Shown here in pieces: positions 14,324-22,046 of a stretch of 32,103 nucleotides of DNA (the stretch's first letter is position 1; every line of letters begins with the position of its first letter). This stretch comes from Firmicutes bacterium CAG:24053_14 (lineage in GTDB: Bacteria > Bacillota > Clostridia > Oscillospirales > Oscillospiraceae): the NCBI GenBank assembly GCA_001916715.1, contig MNSZ01000054.1, positions 1 through 32,103 on the forward strand, written 5' to 3'. The translations under genes were made by a program, and so were the position numbers. Under the pieces are notes generated by a model. The model had not been told where the DNA came from. It searched no databases and worked only from the letters and a program-made list of their open reading frames with translations.

Positions 14324-15795
14324 GCCTTTGCTTCCTTGCGCGCGGCTATCTCGCTGCAAATGCGGTCGTACTCTTCCTCGTCAAGCTTGTAGTGCTTCTT
14401 GTACAGGAAGTAGCTGAGCAGCATCAGTACGCAGGGGACAATGACCATGCAAAGCAGCAGAGCCAGCGTCTTTCCCGGCTCGATGCCGGCAATGACGTTG
14501 TCGATCGCCATTGTCTTTTCATGCTCGGTGATGAGGTTTCGCGCACATTCGTTTTCAAAATCGGATATCTGATTTGTGTATTTGGTCACGCCGAAAATGA
14601 TGTAGCTAAGATTTGTGACGAGAACGATAAGCGCCGAGGACATCTTGGTCAAAAACGGGCGCAGCGAGGTGATTATTGCCTCGTCACGCGAGCCGATGCG
14701 GTATTCGTTGTATTCGACTGTGTTTATTATCGAGATCATCATGATGAGATAATAGCCGTACTGACCGAAATTTGAAAGCGCATAGCCGACGGTAATTATC
14801 CAGAACTTGAGCATCGTTGAGGGCAGGGCGAGTCCGGCGACGAGCATCAGCGCATAGCCGACCACCGAGATGCACGCGAGGACAGTCATGAGCTTTTTGC
14901 GCTTTATATGGCGCGAAATGGCAGGGTAAAAGATCATGAGAAATGCCGTGACGGACATTCCGACGATCGAAAACAGCGAAAACAGACCGCCCTCGTAGCC
15001 AAAGTCAAAGTATATATAAGTCGAGCCGATGCCGCCGACTATAAGTCCGTTGCCTATCTGCTGAAGCAGGAAAATAAGGCTTATCCAAAGCAGCTGATCG
15101 TTGCCGGTGATGGTCGTCCAGATCTTTTTGAAGCTGATCGGGGGTGCGTCGGTGTATTCGCGGTTTTCACGCACGCCGAAAACGGTGAAGCACAAAAACA
15201 GCGGAGCGATTATGCAGATTATAAGAGCTATCCTGCCGTATGCTATCGTCGTGCTGCCGCCGATGGCCATGTCGCCGACGGTAAACATGGGGATGAGAAC
15301 GCTTGCAAGCGTTCCGCCGATGCCGGCAAACAGAGTTGCTCGTGAGGCAAATTGATTTCTCGCGTTTGCATCGGTCGAAAGTGCCGGGACCATGCCCCAA
15401 TAGGAGATATCGTGCATTGTGTAGGTTATCGAATACAGGAAATAGATAACTCCGAAGAACCACACAAAGCTCCAGCCCTGAAGATCGGTGTTGAACGCAA
15501 GATACACGACGACCGAGGTCGAGAGTATGCCGATGACGAGCCAGGGTTTGAATTTGCCCCAGCGTGTGCGCGTGCGTTCAATGATGTTGCCCATGATAGG
15601 GTCGTTGAGCGCGTCGAATATTCGCGCGGCGACGACGATTGCGGTTATTGCGCCGAACTGCGCGTTTGTGAGGTTTCGCGTAAACAGAACGAATGTTATG
15701 ATGCAGCTTGTGAACAGATAATAGATCATGTCCCTGCCGACGGTTCCGAGTGGGAACATGATAAGGTTTTTCTTTCTCTGCTTGAGATCTTCCAT
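14320..15795 (-). CDS. GPH-family glycoside:cation symporter (MelB-like)
   Basis: The 491-residue membrane protein has about 12 hydrophobic segments and the features of the glycoside-pentoside-hexuronide family: FDALNDPIMGNIIERTRTRWGKFKPW in TM2 and the following loop, YTMHDISYWGMVPALS, and NTVEYNEYRIGSRDEAI in the second half. These transporters couple sugar-glycoside uptake to Na+ or H+. It begins at ATG 15795 with SD AGGAGA and has a good promoter about 35 bp upstream. Its stop overlaps the PIG-L deacetylase start. Confidence 0.92.
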   Translation of the reverse strand: MEDLKQRKKNLIMFPLGTVGRDMIYYLFTSCIITFVLFTRNLTNAQFGAITAIVVAARIFDALNDPIMGNIIERTRTRWGKFKPWLVIGILSTSVVVYLAFNTDLQGWSFVWFFGVIYFLYSITYTMHDISYWGMVPALSTDANARNQFASRATLFAGIGGTLASVLIPMFTVGDMAIGGSTTIAYGRIALIICIIAPLFLCFTVFGVRENREYTDAPPISFKKIWTTITGNDQLLWISLIFLLQQIGNGLIVGGIGSTYIYFDFGYEGGLFSLFSIVGMSVTAFLMIFYPAISRHIKRKKLMTVLACISVVGYALMLVAGLALPSTMLKFWIITVGYALSNFGQYGYYLIMMISIINTVEYNEYRIGSRDEAIITSLRPFLTKMSSALIVLVTNLSYIIFGVTKYTNQISDFENECARNLITEHEKTMAIDNVIAGIEPGKTLALLLCMVIVPCVLMLLSYFLYKKHYKLDEEEYDRICSEIAARKEAKA

Positions 15796-15830
15796 GATAA
15801 TCTCCTATCCGAATAATGAATGTATCTTCC

Positions 15831-15859
15831 ATTTTATCAGCCGTGCCGAATAATATCAA
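15831..15859 (-). promoter_or_regulatory. sigma-A promoter of the symporter-deacetylase operon
   Basis: On the minus strand, TTGATA (15859-15854) and TAAAAT (15836-15831) have a 17-bp spacer. They lie about 35 bp upstream of the symporter start. Confidence 0.75.
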
Positions 15860-15959
15860 GGAAAACGCGCCGCGCCGCATGATGAAGTTTCGGGCGAAAA
15901 ATTGTTGCACATGCACAAAGACGGCGTCGGAAAATCGTGATAATCTGCAAAATTCCGTC

Positions 15960-15988
15960 TTGCGAAATGCGTCGATATCGGATAAAAT
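15960..15988 (+). promoter_or_regulatory. sigma-A promoter of the phosphoribosyltransferase gene
   Basis: TTGCGA (15960-15965) and TAAAAT (15983-15988) have a 17-bp spacer, about 34 bp before the TTG start. No purine aptamer lies between this promoter and the gene. Confidence 0.6.
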
Positions 15989-16021
15989 GAGTGTCATTCA
16001 ATAACATACGAGGTGGTCAAA

Positions 16022-16597
16022 TTGCAGCAGCTTATCGAGCGCATTAAGCGTGACGGCGTGGTAAAGCCCGGCGGAGTCCTGAAGGTGGACAGTTTCCTTA
16101 ACCATCAGATCGACCCCAAGCTGAGCTATGACATGGCCAAGGAGATACACAGACTTTTTGAAAACGAGGACGTCAACAAGATCCTCACGATCGAAGCCTC
16201 GGGAATCGGCATGGCGGTTTTGACCGGCCTTGTGTTTGACTGCCCCGTGGTTTTCGCAAAAAAGAGCAAGACGATAAATCTATCGGACGACGTGTATGCA
16301 ACGACGGTGTATTCCTTCACGCATCAGGTGTCAAAGCAGGTGCTCGTTTCAAAGCGTTATCTCAATCCCGGCGACAGAGTGCTCATAGTCGATGACTTCC
16401 TCGCAAACGGTGCGGCGCTCGAGGGACTGTGCGACATCGTCGAGCAGGCCGGAGCAACGGTCGTAGGTGCTGCGATAGCGATAGAAAAAGCCTTCCAGCC
16501 CGGTGGCGAGAAGCTTCGCGCAAGAGGGCTGCGCATAGAGTCACTTGCACGCATAGAGTCTATGAGCGATGACAGCATTGTTTTCTGCCAGGAATAA
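16022..16597 (+). CDS. xpt: xanthine phosphoribosyltransferase
   Basis: This 191-residue enzyme joins xanthine to PRPP, giving XMP in purine salvage. It closely resembles Bacillus Xpt, including GVLKVDSFLNHQIDP (18-32), VYSFTHQ, the PRPP-binding VLIVDDFLANG (120-130), AIEKAFQPGG and ESLARIESM. I chose TTG 16022, which follows AGGTGG with 5-nt spacing and gives the length and N-terminus of known Xpt proteins. GTG 16013 lies on the SD. There is no obvious terminator after it, so transcripts may run into the riboswitch leader and be stopped there. Unlike the classical Bacillus case, the riboswitch lies downstream of xpt. Confidence 0.93.
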   Translation: MQQLIERIKRDGVVKPGGVLKVDSFLNHQIDPKLSYDMAKEIHRLFENEDVNKILTIEASGIGMAVLTGLVFDCPVVFAKKSKTINLSDDVYATTVYSFTHQVSKQVLVSKRYLNPGDRVLIVDDFLANGAALEGLCDIVEQAGATVVGAAIAIEKAFQPGGEKLRARGLRIESLARIESMSDDSIVFCQE

Positions 16598-16649
16598 ACA
16601 TGCACAAAAAACGCGGTGAAAAAATATGAAACTTGGCTAAAAACCAGAC

Positions 16650-16678
16650 TTGACTTTTTTCGACGCAGTTGATATGCT
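16650..16678 (+). promoter_or_regulatory. sigma-A promoter of the nucleoside transporter operon
   Basis: TTGACT (16650-16655) and TATGCT (16673-16678) are 17 bp apart, just upstream of the purine aptamer. The predicted start near 16685 would place the complete riboswitch in the leader. Confidence 0.75.
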
Positions 16679-16716
16679 AAGCATGTTCCCGTTAAGGGAC
16701 GCGCAAAACAGAATAT

Positions 16717-16787
16717 TTTCGATATATAGCAAATGATATGGATTTGAAGTCTCTACCCGGACGCCGTAAATGACCGGACTATCGAAG
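16717..16787 (+). ncRNA. purine riboswitch aptamer, guanine class
   Basis: P1 is TTTCGATA (16717-16724) with TATCGAAG (16780-16787). P2 is CAAAT/ATTTG closing the loop GATATGG. J2/3 reads GTCTCTACC. P3 closes the conserved loop CCGTAAA. J3/1 contains GACTAT, with a C at the position equivalent to C74 of the xpt aptamer, so guanine/hypoxanthine rather than adenine is expected. By the Bacillus xpt numbering U22, U47 and U51 are kept. Position 48 is C, and J1/2 differs (ATAG in place of AAUC). It controls the downstream nucleoside importer. Confidence 0.93.
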
Positions 16788-16795
16788 TTTTTATA

Positions 16796-16823
16796 CAGAG
16801 GAAAAGCCGAGGTTCTTCCTTTG
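16796..16823 (+). other. linker hairpin of the riboswitch expression platform
   Basis: CAGAGGAA (16796-16803) pairs with TTCCTTTG (16816-16823) with one G-U. It sits between the aptamer and the terminator and may pace folding. Confidence 0.45.
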
Positions 16824-16840
16824 ACTTTGGTATTTTATTT

Positions 16841-16879
16841 CGCCGGTCACAGATCCATGTGCCCGGCGTTTTATATTTT
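16841..16879 (+). terminator. riboswitch-controlled intrinsic terminator
   Basis: CGCCGGTCAC (16841-16850) and GTGCCCGGCG (16859-16868) form a 10-bp stem with one mismatch and an 8-nt loop, then a U-rich run. TGACCGG in the 3' strand of aptamer P3 (16771-16777) is complementary to CCGGTCA of the terminator (16843-16849). Without ligand this pairing would give an antiterminator. With guanine the aptamer holds P3 and the terminator forms, making an OFF switch. This mechanism is inferred from the pairings. Confidence 0.85.
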
Positions 16880-16936
16880 CGTATCAAAACTCAAAATTGA
16901 GTTTGATAATAGATTATTTTGGAGGATAACCGAAAG

Positions 16937-18166
16937 ATGATGAAGAAGATTACAGCGCTTCTGCTCGCAATGGTCATGGTCTTTGCACTGTGCGCATGCG
17001 GCAACAATTCCGACGACAAGAAAACTGACGACAATGCCGACGCATCCAAGATCAAGGTTGGATTCATATTCCTGCATGATGAGAACTCCACCTATGACCT
17101 TAACTTCATGAACGCAGCAGAGGCTGCATGCAAGAACCTCGGCCTCGACGAGAGCCAGTACGTTTTCAAAAAGAACATCCCCGAAGATCAGAAATGCTAC
17201 GACGCAGCTGCTGAGCTTGCTGAAGAAGGCTGCAACATCATCTTCGCCGACAGCTTCGGCCACGAGCCCTTCATCATAGAGGCAGCTAAGGAATTCCCCA
17301 ATGTCCAGTTCTGCCACTCCACCGGCACTCTCGCTCACACCGAGAAACTCGCTAACTACCACAACGCATTCGCTTCCATCTACGAAGGCCGCTACCTCGC
17401 TGGTATCGCAGCAGGCCTCAAGCTCAACGAGATGATCGCAAACGGCGACTTCACCGCAGACGAGGCAAAGATGGGCTATGTCGGCGCATTCACCTACGCA
17501 GAAGTCATATCCGGTTACACCTCTTTCTTCCTCGGCGCACGTTCCGTCTGCCCCACCGTCACCATGGACGTAACCTTCACCGGTTCCTGGTACGATGAGA
17601 CCGCAGAGAAGGAAGCAGCAAACACCCTTATCAAGAAGGGCTGCAAGCTTATCAGCCAGCACGCCGACTCCATGGGCGCTCCCACCGCATGCGAGACCGC
17701 AGGCGTTCCCAACGTTTCCTACAACGGCAGCACCGAGTCCGCTTGCCCGAATACCTTTATCGTTTCCTCCCGCATCGATTGGGCTCCTTACTACGAGTAC
17801 GCGATCAAGGCAGTCATGAACGGTGAGACCATCGACACCGACTGGACCGGCACCCTCAAGACCGGCTCCGTCGTTCTGACCGACGTAAACGAGAAGGCAG
17901 CCGCCGCCGGCACCGCAGAGGCAATTGCCGAGGCAAAGGCAAAGCTCGAGGACGGCTCCCTTAACGTATTCGATACCGCGACCTTCACCGTTGAAGGCAA
18001 GAAGCTCGACAGCTACATGGCCGACGTTGACACCGATAAGGACTACACCAAGGACACCGAGGTCGTTGAGAACGGTGTGTTCTACGAATCCAAGTTCCGC
18101 TCCGCTCCTTACTTCGACGTCATGATCGACGGCATCAATCTGCTCGACACCAACTTCGGCAGCTGA
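16937..18166 (+). CDS. BMP-family nucleoside-binding lipoprotein
   Basis: This 409-residue lipoprotein (lipobox ALCAC, Cys21) is the substrate-binding part of a nucleoside ABC importer of the PnrA/BmpA type. Family features include KVGFIFLHDENSTYDLNFMNAA near the N-terminus, NIIFADSFGHE, FCHSTG, IYEGRYLAGIAAG, GYVGAFTYAEVISGY and the distal TGSWYD segment. ATG 16937 lies 11 nt after GGAGG; the in-frame TTG 16919 is on the SD. A guanine riboswitch precedes it, so guanosine/inosine-type or other purine nucleosides are the likely ligands. Codons here are strongly C-ending in places, suggesting high expression. It is followed by two stem-loops before the ATPase gene. Confidence 0.93.
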   Translation: MMKKITALLLAMVMVFALCACGNNSDDKKTDDNADASKIKVGFIFLHDENSTYDLNFMNAAEAACKNLGLDESQYVFKKNIPEDQKCYDAAAELAEEGCNIIFADSFGHEPFIIEAAKEFPNVQFCHSTGTLAHTEKLANYHNAFASIYEGRYLAGIAAGLKLNEMIANGDFTADEAKMGYVGAFTYAEVISGYTSFFLGARSVCPTVTMDVTFTGSWYDETAEKEAANTLIKKGCKLISQHADSMGAPTACETAGVPNVSYNGSTESACPNTFIVSSRIDWAPYYEYAIKAVMNGETIDTDWTGTLKTGSVVLTDVNEKAAAAGTAEAIAEAKAKLEDGSLNVFDTATFTVEGKKLDSYMADVDTDKDYTKDTEVVENGVFYESKFRSAPYFDVMIDGINLLDTNFGS

Positions 18167-18200
18167 TATACGAAATAAGAAGTACGAAGTATGTATTAAT

Positions 18201-18233
18201 AAAGGAAGCTCCGCAATTTACGGAGCTTCCTTT
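18201..18233 (+). terminator. strong stem-loop after the binding protein (partial terminator or mRNA stabiliser)
   Basis: AAAGGAAGCTCCG (18201-18213) and CGGAGCTTCCTTT (18221-18233) make a perfect 13-bp stem with a 7-nt loop and only a short T-run. It probably reduces read-through and protects the lipoprotein mRNA. Confidence 0.75.
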
Positions 18234-18234
18234 A

Positions 18235-18302
18235 GCCACTTATTCGGTTGCAGAGGAAAGAGCATGAAGCGCATCGTGCTTTTTCCTGTGCTGCCACTTA
18301 TT
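18235..18302. repeat. 10-bp direct repeats flanking an imperfect inverted repeat
   Basis: GCCACTTATT occurs at 18235-18244 and again at 18293-18302. Between them, 18251-18264 and 18277-18290 pair over 14 positions with one mismatch and one wobble around a 12-nt loop. The arrangement could be a second mRNA stem-loop or the remnant of a very small mobile repeat with target duplication. I see no other copy in the window. Confidence 0.5.
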
Positions 18303-18321
18303 ACACATGGGGAGTGAAGAG

Positions 18322-19860
18322 ATGGATAACAAAAACGCCGCCGTGAAGATGAGAAATATATCAAAATCCTTCGGCACGGTAAAAGCTAACGACAAGATTT
18401 GGCTCGATATATACAGAGGCGAGATACTTGCGCTTCTGGGCGAAAACGGCTCGGGAAAGACCACCCTGATGAACATGCTCTCGGGTATTTATTTCCCGGA
18501 CGAGGGCGAAATTTTCATTGACGATAAGGAAGTCGTCATCCGCTCGCCGAAGGACGCTTTGAACCTCGGCATCGGCATGATCCATCAGCACTTCAAGCTC
18601 GTTGACGTGCTTACGGCCACGGAGAACATAATCCTCGGCCTTGAAGGCAAGGGCAAGCTCGACCTCAAGTCGGCCGCAAAGAAGATCCGCGAGATCTGCG
18701 ACGCTTACGGCTTTGACGTGGACCCCGATCAGCATATATACGAGATGAGTGTTTCGCAGAAGCAGACTGTTGAGATCGTAAAGGTCCTCTATCGCGGCGC
18801 GGATATACTGATCCTCGATGAACCGACGGCAGTCCTCACTCCGCAGGAGACGGATAAGCTCTTTGCCGTTTTGCGCAATATGCGCGATGCAGGCAAGGCA
18901 ATAGTAATAATCACCCACAAGATGCACGAGGTCGAGGATCTTTCCGACCGCGTTGCCGTTTTGCGCCACGGCCAGTTTATCGGCGACATGCCGACGAAGA
19001 ACACCAACGCTCAGGAAATGACTAACATGATGGTCGGACACGCTGTCGAGCTTAACATCGACCGTCCCGACCCTGTCGATCCCAAGCCGAGAGTTGAGGT
19101 GAAAAACCTCACTGTGCGCAGTATTGACGGTATCGTTAAGCTTGATGATGTCTCGTTCACTGCCAACAGCGGCGAGATACTCGGCATTGCCGGTATCTCA
19201 GGATGCGGTCAAAAGGAACTGCTTGAAGCCATTGCCGGCCTTCAGCCGACCGAGAGCGGCAGCGTCAGCTACATAAAAGACGACGGCAGCAGAGAAGAGC
19301 TTCTCGGCAAGGATCCGCTTTCCATAGCGGACCTCGGCGTTGTGCTTTCCTTTGTCCCCGAGGACAGGCTCGGCATGGGTCTTGTTGCGAATATGGACCT
19401 CGGCGATAACATGATGCTGCGCTCATTCAGAAAGGGCAAAAGCTTTTTCACCGACAGAAAAAGCCCTCGCAAGCTTGCCGAGAGCGTGGTCGATGAACTC
19501 GAGGTCGTAACTCCCGGAATAAGCACGCCGGTGCGCCGCCTCTCCGGCGGCAATGTTCAGAAGGTGCTTGTCGGACGCGAAATTGCATCCGCACCGACCG
19601 TTCTGCTCACGGCTTACGCCGTTCGCGGACTGGACATCAATTCGTCCTACACTATATATGACCTTATAAACCGCCAGAAGCAGAAGGGCGTTGCCGTTAT
19701 CTACGTCGGCGAGGATCTTGACGTGCTTCTTGAGCTGTGCGACAGAATACTTGTTCTGTGCGGCGGCAAGGTCAGCGGCATAGTTCCCGGCCGCGGTGCG
19801 AAAAAGCGTGAGGTCGGCATGATGATGACAAAGCTGGGAGGGGAAAAGGCAGATGAATAA
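18322..19860 (+). CDS. double-domain ABC ATPase of the nucleoside importer
   Basis: This 512-residue protein carries two nucleotide-binding domains in tandem, as in NupA/RbsA-like ATPases. Domain 1 has Walker A GENGSGKT (40-47), Q-loop IGMIHQHFKLV, a degenerate signature MSVSQKQ and Walker B ILILDEPTAVLTP. Domain 2 has a weakened Walker A (AGISGCGQKE), a good signature RLSGGNVQK, and LLTAYAVRGLDI where relatives usually have AQPTRGLDV. Probably only one composite site is fully catalytic. ATG 18322 follows GGGGAG; an in-frame ATG at 18307 lies immediately before the SD. Its last 8 nt overlap the first permease gene. Confidence 0.93.
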   Translation: MDNKNAAVKMRNISKSFGTVKANDKIWLDIYRGEILALLGENGSGKTTLMNMLSGIYFPDEGEIFIDDKEVVIRSPKDALNLGIGMIHQHFKLVDVLTATENIILGLEGKGKLDLKSAAKKIREICDAYGFDVDPDQHIYEMSVSQKQTVEIVKVLYRGADILILDEPTAVLTPQETDKLFAVLRNMRDAGKAIVIITHKMHEVEDLSDRVAVLRHGQFIGDMPTKNTNAQEMTNMMVGHAVELNIDRPDPVDPKPRVEVKNLTVRSIDGIVKLDDVSFTANSGEILGIAGISGCGQKELLEAIAGLQPTESGSVSYIKDDGSREELLGKDPLSIADLGVVLSFVPEDRLGMGLVANMDLGDNMMLRSFRKGKSFFTDRKSPRKLAESVVDELEVVTPGISTPVRRLSGGNVQKVLVGREIASAPTVLLTAYAVRGLDINSSYTIYDLINRQKQKGVAVIYVGEDLDVLLELCDRILVLCGGKVSGIVPGRGAKKREVGMMMTKLGGEKADE

Positions 19861-20965
19861 TAACAGCAAAGAGCCTCTGTTCCACATAATTAAGCGCGGC
19901 GCTCTGCCGTGGTACAAGGCATGGGGCATACGCCTTCTGGCAGTTGTGATCGCACTTATAGTCTGCGCGATCGTTACGATGACCGTGACGGGAGAAAATC
20001 CCATTCAGGTCTACGCAACAATGATCGACAGCTCCTTCGGAAGCGAGCGTAAGGTCTGGATACTTGCCCAGAACACAGCAATGCTCCTGGGCGTATCGCT
20101 TGCCGTAACTCCGGCATTCCGCATGAAGTTCTGGAACATCGGCGGAGAGGGTCAGATCCTTGCAGGCTGCCTTGCGGCGGCTGCGTGCATGATCTGCCTT
20201 GCAGATACCGTTCCCAACGGTCTGCTTATCGTCATAAGCGCAGTGGCCAGCATCATTGCAGGCGCGATCTGGGGCGGCATTCCCGCGTTTTTCAAAGCAA
20301 AATGGAACACTAACGAAACCCTGTTCACCCTTATGATGAACTATGTTGCAACTCAGCTTGTCGCGTTCTTCGTTATCATCTGGGAAGTGCCGAAGGGCGC
20401 AGGTCAGATCGGTATTATAAACCAGAGCACCCAGATCGGCTGGCTTCCGCAGATCGGCGGCAATAAATACATGCTCAACGTCATAATAATCCTCGTGCTG
20501 ACCGTTGCCGTATACATTTACCTCAATTACTCAAAGCACGGCTATGAGCTTTCCGTCGTCGGCGAAAGCGAGCGCACGGCGCGCTATGTCGGCATAAAGG
20601 TCGAAAAGGTCATCATCCGCACGATGCTCCTCTCGGGCGCTATCTGCGGCATAGTCGGTTTCCTGCTCGTTTCCGGCACTGATCATACGCTTTCAACAAG
20701 CCTTTCCGGCGGCCGCGGCTTCACGGCGGTCATGATATCCTGGCTTGCAAAGTTTAACCCGATTATCATGATCTTTGCCAGCATGCTGCTTGCATTCCTC
20801 GACAAGGGCGCAAGCGCAATATCCACAAACTTCGGCCTGAACCACTCGTTTTCCGATATCCTCACGGGTATAATCCTGTTCTTCATAATCGGCTGTGAGT
20901 TTTTCATAAGCTACAAGCTCAGCTTCCGCAAGGCGGCAGGAAAGGAGGCAGCGGAAAATGTTTGA
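19853..20965 (+). CDS. nucleoside ABC importer permease, first subunit
   Basis: This 370-residue permease of the branched-chain/ribose (BPD_transp_2) family resembles NupP/PnrC. It has about 8-10 hydrophobic segments. Characteristic parts are FRMKFWNIGGEGQILAG, IWGGIPAFFKAKWNTNETLFTLMMNYVA and ELSVVGESERTARYVGI. It forms a heterodimeric channel with the next gene. It overlaps the ATPase by 8 nt and the second permease by 8 nt, indicating tight translational coupling. Confidence 0.93.
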   Translation: MNNNSKEPLFHIIKRGALPWYKAWGIRLLAVVIALIVCAIVTMTVTGENPIQVYATMIDSSFGSERKVWILAQNTAMLLGVSLAVTPAFRMKFWNIGGEGQILAGCLAAAACMICLADTVPNGLLIVISAVASIIAGAIWGGIPAFFKAKWNTNETLFTLMMNYVATQLVAFFVIIWEVPKGAGQIGIINQSTQIGWLPQIGGNKYMLNVIIILVLTVAVYIYLNYSKHGYELSVVGESERTARYVGIKVEKVIIRTMLLSGAICGIVGFLLVSGTDHTLSTSLSGGRGFTAVMISWLAKFNPIIMIFASMLLAFLDKGASAISTNFGLNHSFSDILTGIILFFIIGCEFFISYKLSFRKAAGKEAAENV

Positions 20966-21944
20966 TATAGTATCCTTTTTCCCTCGCGCGGTAATGCAGG
21001 GCGTGCCTCTGCTTTTCGGCGGCACGGGCGAGATCATAACCGAAAAATCCGGCAACCTCAACCTCGGTATCCCCGGCATCATGTATGTCGGCGGCATCTG
21101 CGGCGTTATCGGCGCATTTTTGTATGAACAGTCGGCAGCGGAGCTTAACAGCTTTCTCGCCGTTGCGATACCCATGCTGTCCTGCCTGCTCGGCTCGCTT
21201 CTCATGGGACTTCTGTACTGCTTCCTGACGGTCACGCTCAGAGCAAATCAGAACGTCACCGGCCTTGCAATGACAACCTTCGGCATTGGTATCGGCAACT
21301 TCTTCGGCGGCTCGCTCATTAAGCTCACCGACGCGGAGGTACCCTCGATCGCCCTTTCGGCAACAAGCAAGGTTTTCAGCAAGTCGCTGCCCTTTGCCGA
21401 TAATCTCGGCTGGTTCGGCAAGATGTTTTTAAGCTACGGCTTTTTGGCCTATTCCGCCGTTATCATTGCGCTTATAACCGCTTATGTGATAAAGAAAACG
21501 CGCGTCGGCCTTAATCTGCGCGCCGTCGGCGAAAGCCCGGCGACTGCCGATGCTGCCGGCATAAACGTCAATAAATATAAGTACATCGCTACCTGCGTCG
21601 GCAGCATGATCGCCGGCCTCGGCGGCCTGTACTATGTCATGGACTATGCCTGCGGCGTATGGTCGAACGATGCCTTCGGCGACCGCGGCTGGCTTGCCAT
21701 CGCGCTGGTCATCTTCTCGATATGGAGACCGAACCTTGCGATAATAGCCTCAATACTTTTCGGCGGACTGTACATTGTTTATCTCTACATTCCGGCGGGA
21801 ACACAGCTTTACATGATGGAGCTGTACAAGATGCTCCCGTACCTTGTCACCATCATCGTGCTCGTGGTCGTTTCTATGCGCAAAAAGCGCGAGAACGAGC
21901 CGCCTGCCGCGCTTGGACTTGCATATTTCCGAGAAGAACGATAG
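20958..21944 (+). CDS. nucleoside ABC importer permease, second subunit
   Basis: This 328-residue integral membrane protein is the partner of the preceding permease. Typical motifs are GGTGEIITEKSGNLNLGIPGIMYVGG near the N-terminus, LRANQNVTGLAMTTFGIGIGNFFGG in the middle and LNLRAVGESPATADAAGIN in the coupling loop. It is the last gene of the riboswitch-controlled operon and is followed by a strong terminator. The C-terminal tail after the last helix is short and basic. Confidence 0.93.
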   Translation: MFDIVSFFPRAVMQGVPLLFGGTGEIITEKSGNLNLGIPGIMYVGGICGVIGAFLYEQSAAELNSFLAVAIPMLSCLLGSLLMGLLYCFLTVTLRANQNVTGLAMTTFGIGIGNFFGGSLIKLTDAEVPSIALSATSKVFSKSLPFADNLGWFGKMFLSYGFLAYSAVIIALITAYVIKKTRVGLNLRAVGESPATADAAGINVNKYKYIATCVGSMIAGLGGLYYVMDYACGVWSNDAFGDRGWLAIALVIFSIWRPNLAIIASILFGGLYIVYLYIPAGTQLYMMELYKMLPYLVTIIVLVVVSMRKKRENEPPAALGLAYFREER

Positions 21945-21948
21945 TTTT

Positions 21949-21978
21949 AAAGCTCCACGGTGTTTGCCGTGGAGCTTT
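21949..21978 (+). terminator. rho-independent terminator of the nucleoside importer operon
   Basis: AAAGCTCCACGG (21949-21960) and CCGTGGAGCTTT (21967-21978) form a 12-bp perfect stem with a 6-nt loop. It starts 5 bp after the last stop codon. Confidence 0.88.
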
Positions 21979-21992
21979 GTTATTATGCGTTG

Positions 21993-22033
21993 CTTGCGGC
22001 AACGGGGCGTGATAGTATATATTTTGCCGCAAG
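21993..22033. promoter_or_regulatory. 10-bp inverted repeat spanning promoter and SD of the Xre gene
   Basis: CTTGCGGCAA (21993-22002) and TTGCCGCAAG (22024-22033) are perfect inverted repeats. They enclose a candidate promoter (TTGCGG 21994, TATATT 22018-22023), and the right arm runs into the SD AAGGAGG (22031-22037). It could be an autoregulatory operator, or, if transcribed, a hairpin covering the SD. Confidence 0.5.
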
Positions 22034-22046
22034 GAGGTAAAAAAAC

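Noticed and set aside
16919..16936. TTG start extending the BMP lipoprotein
   Set aside because: It overlaps the SD; ATG 16937 is properly spaced and gives a standard lipoprotein signal.
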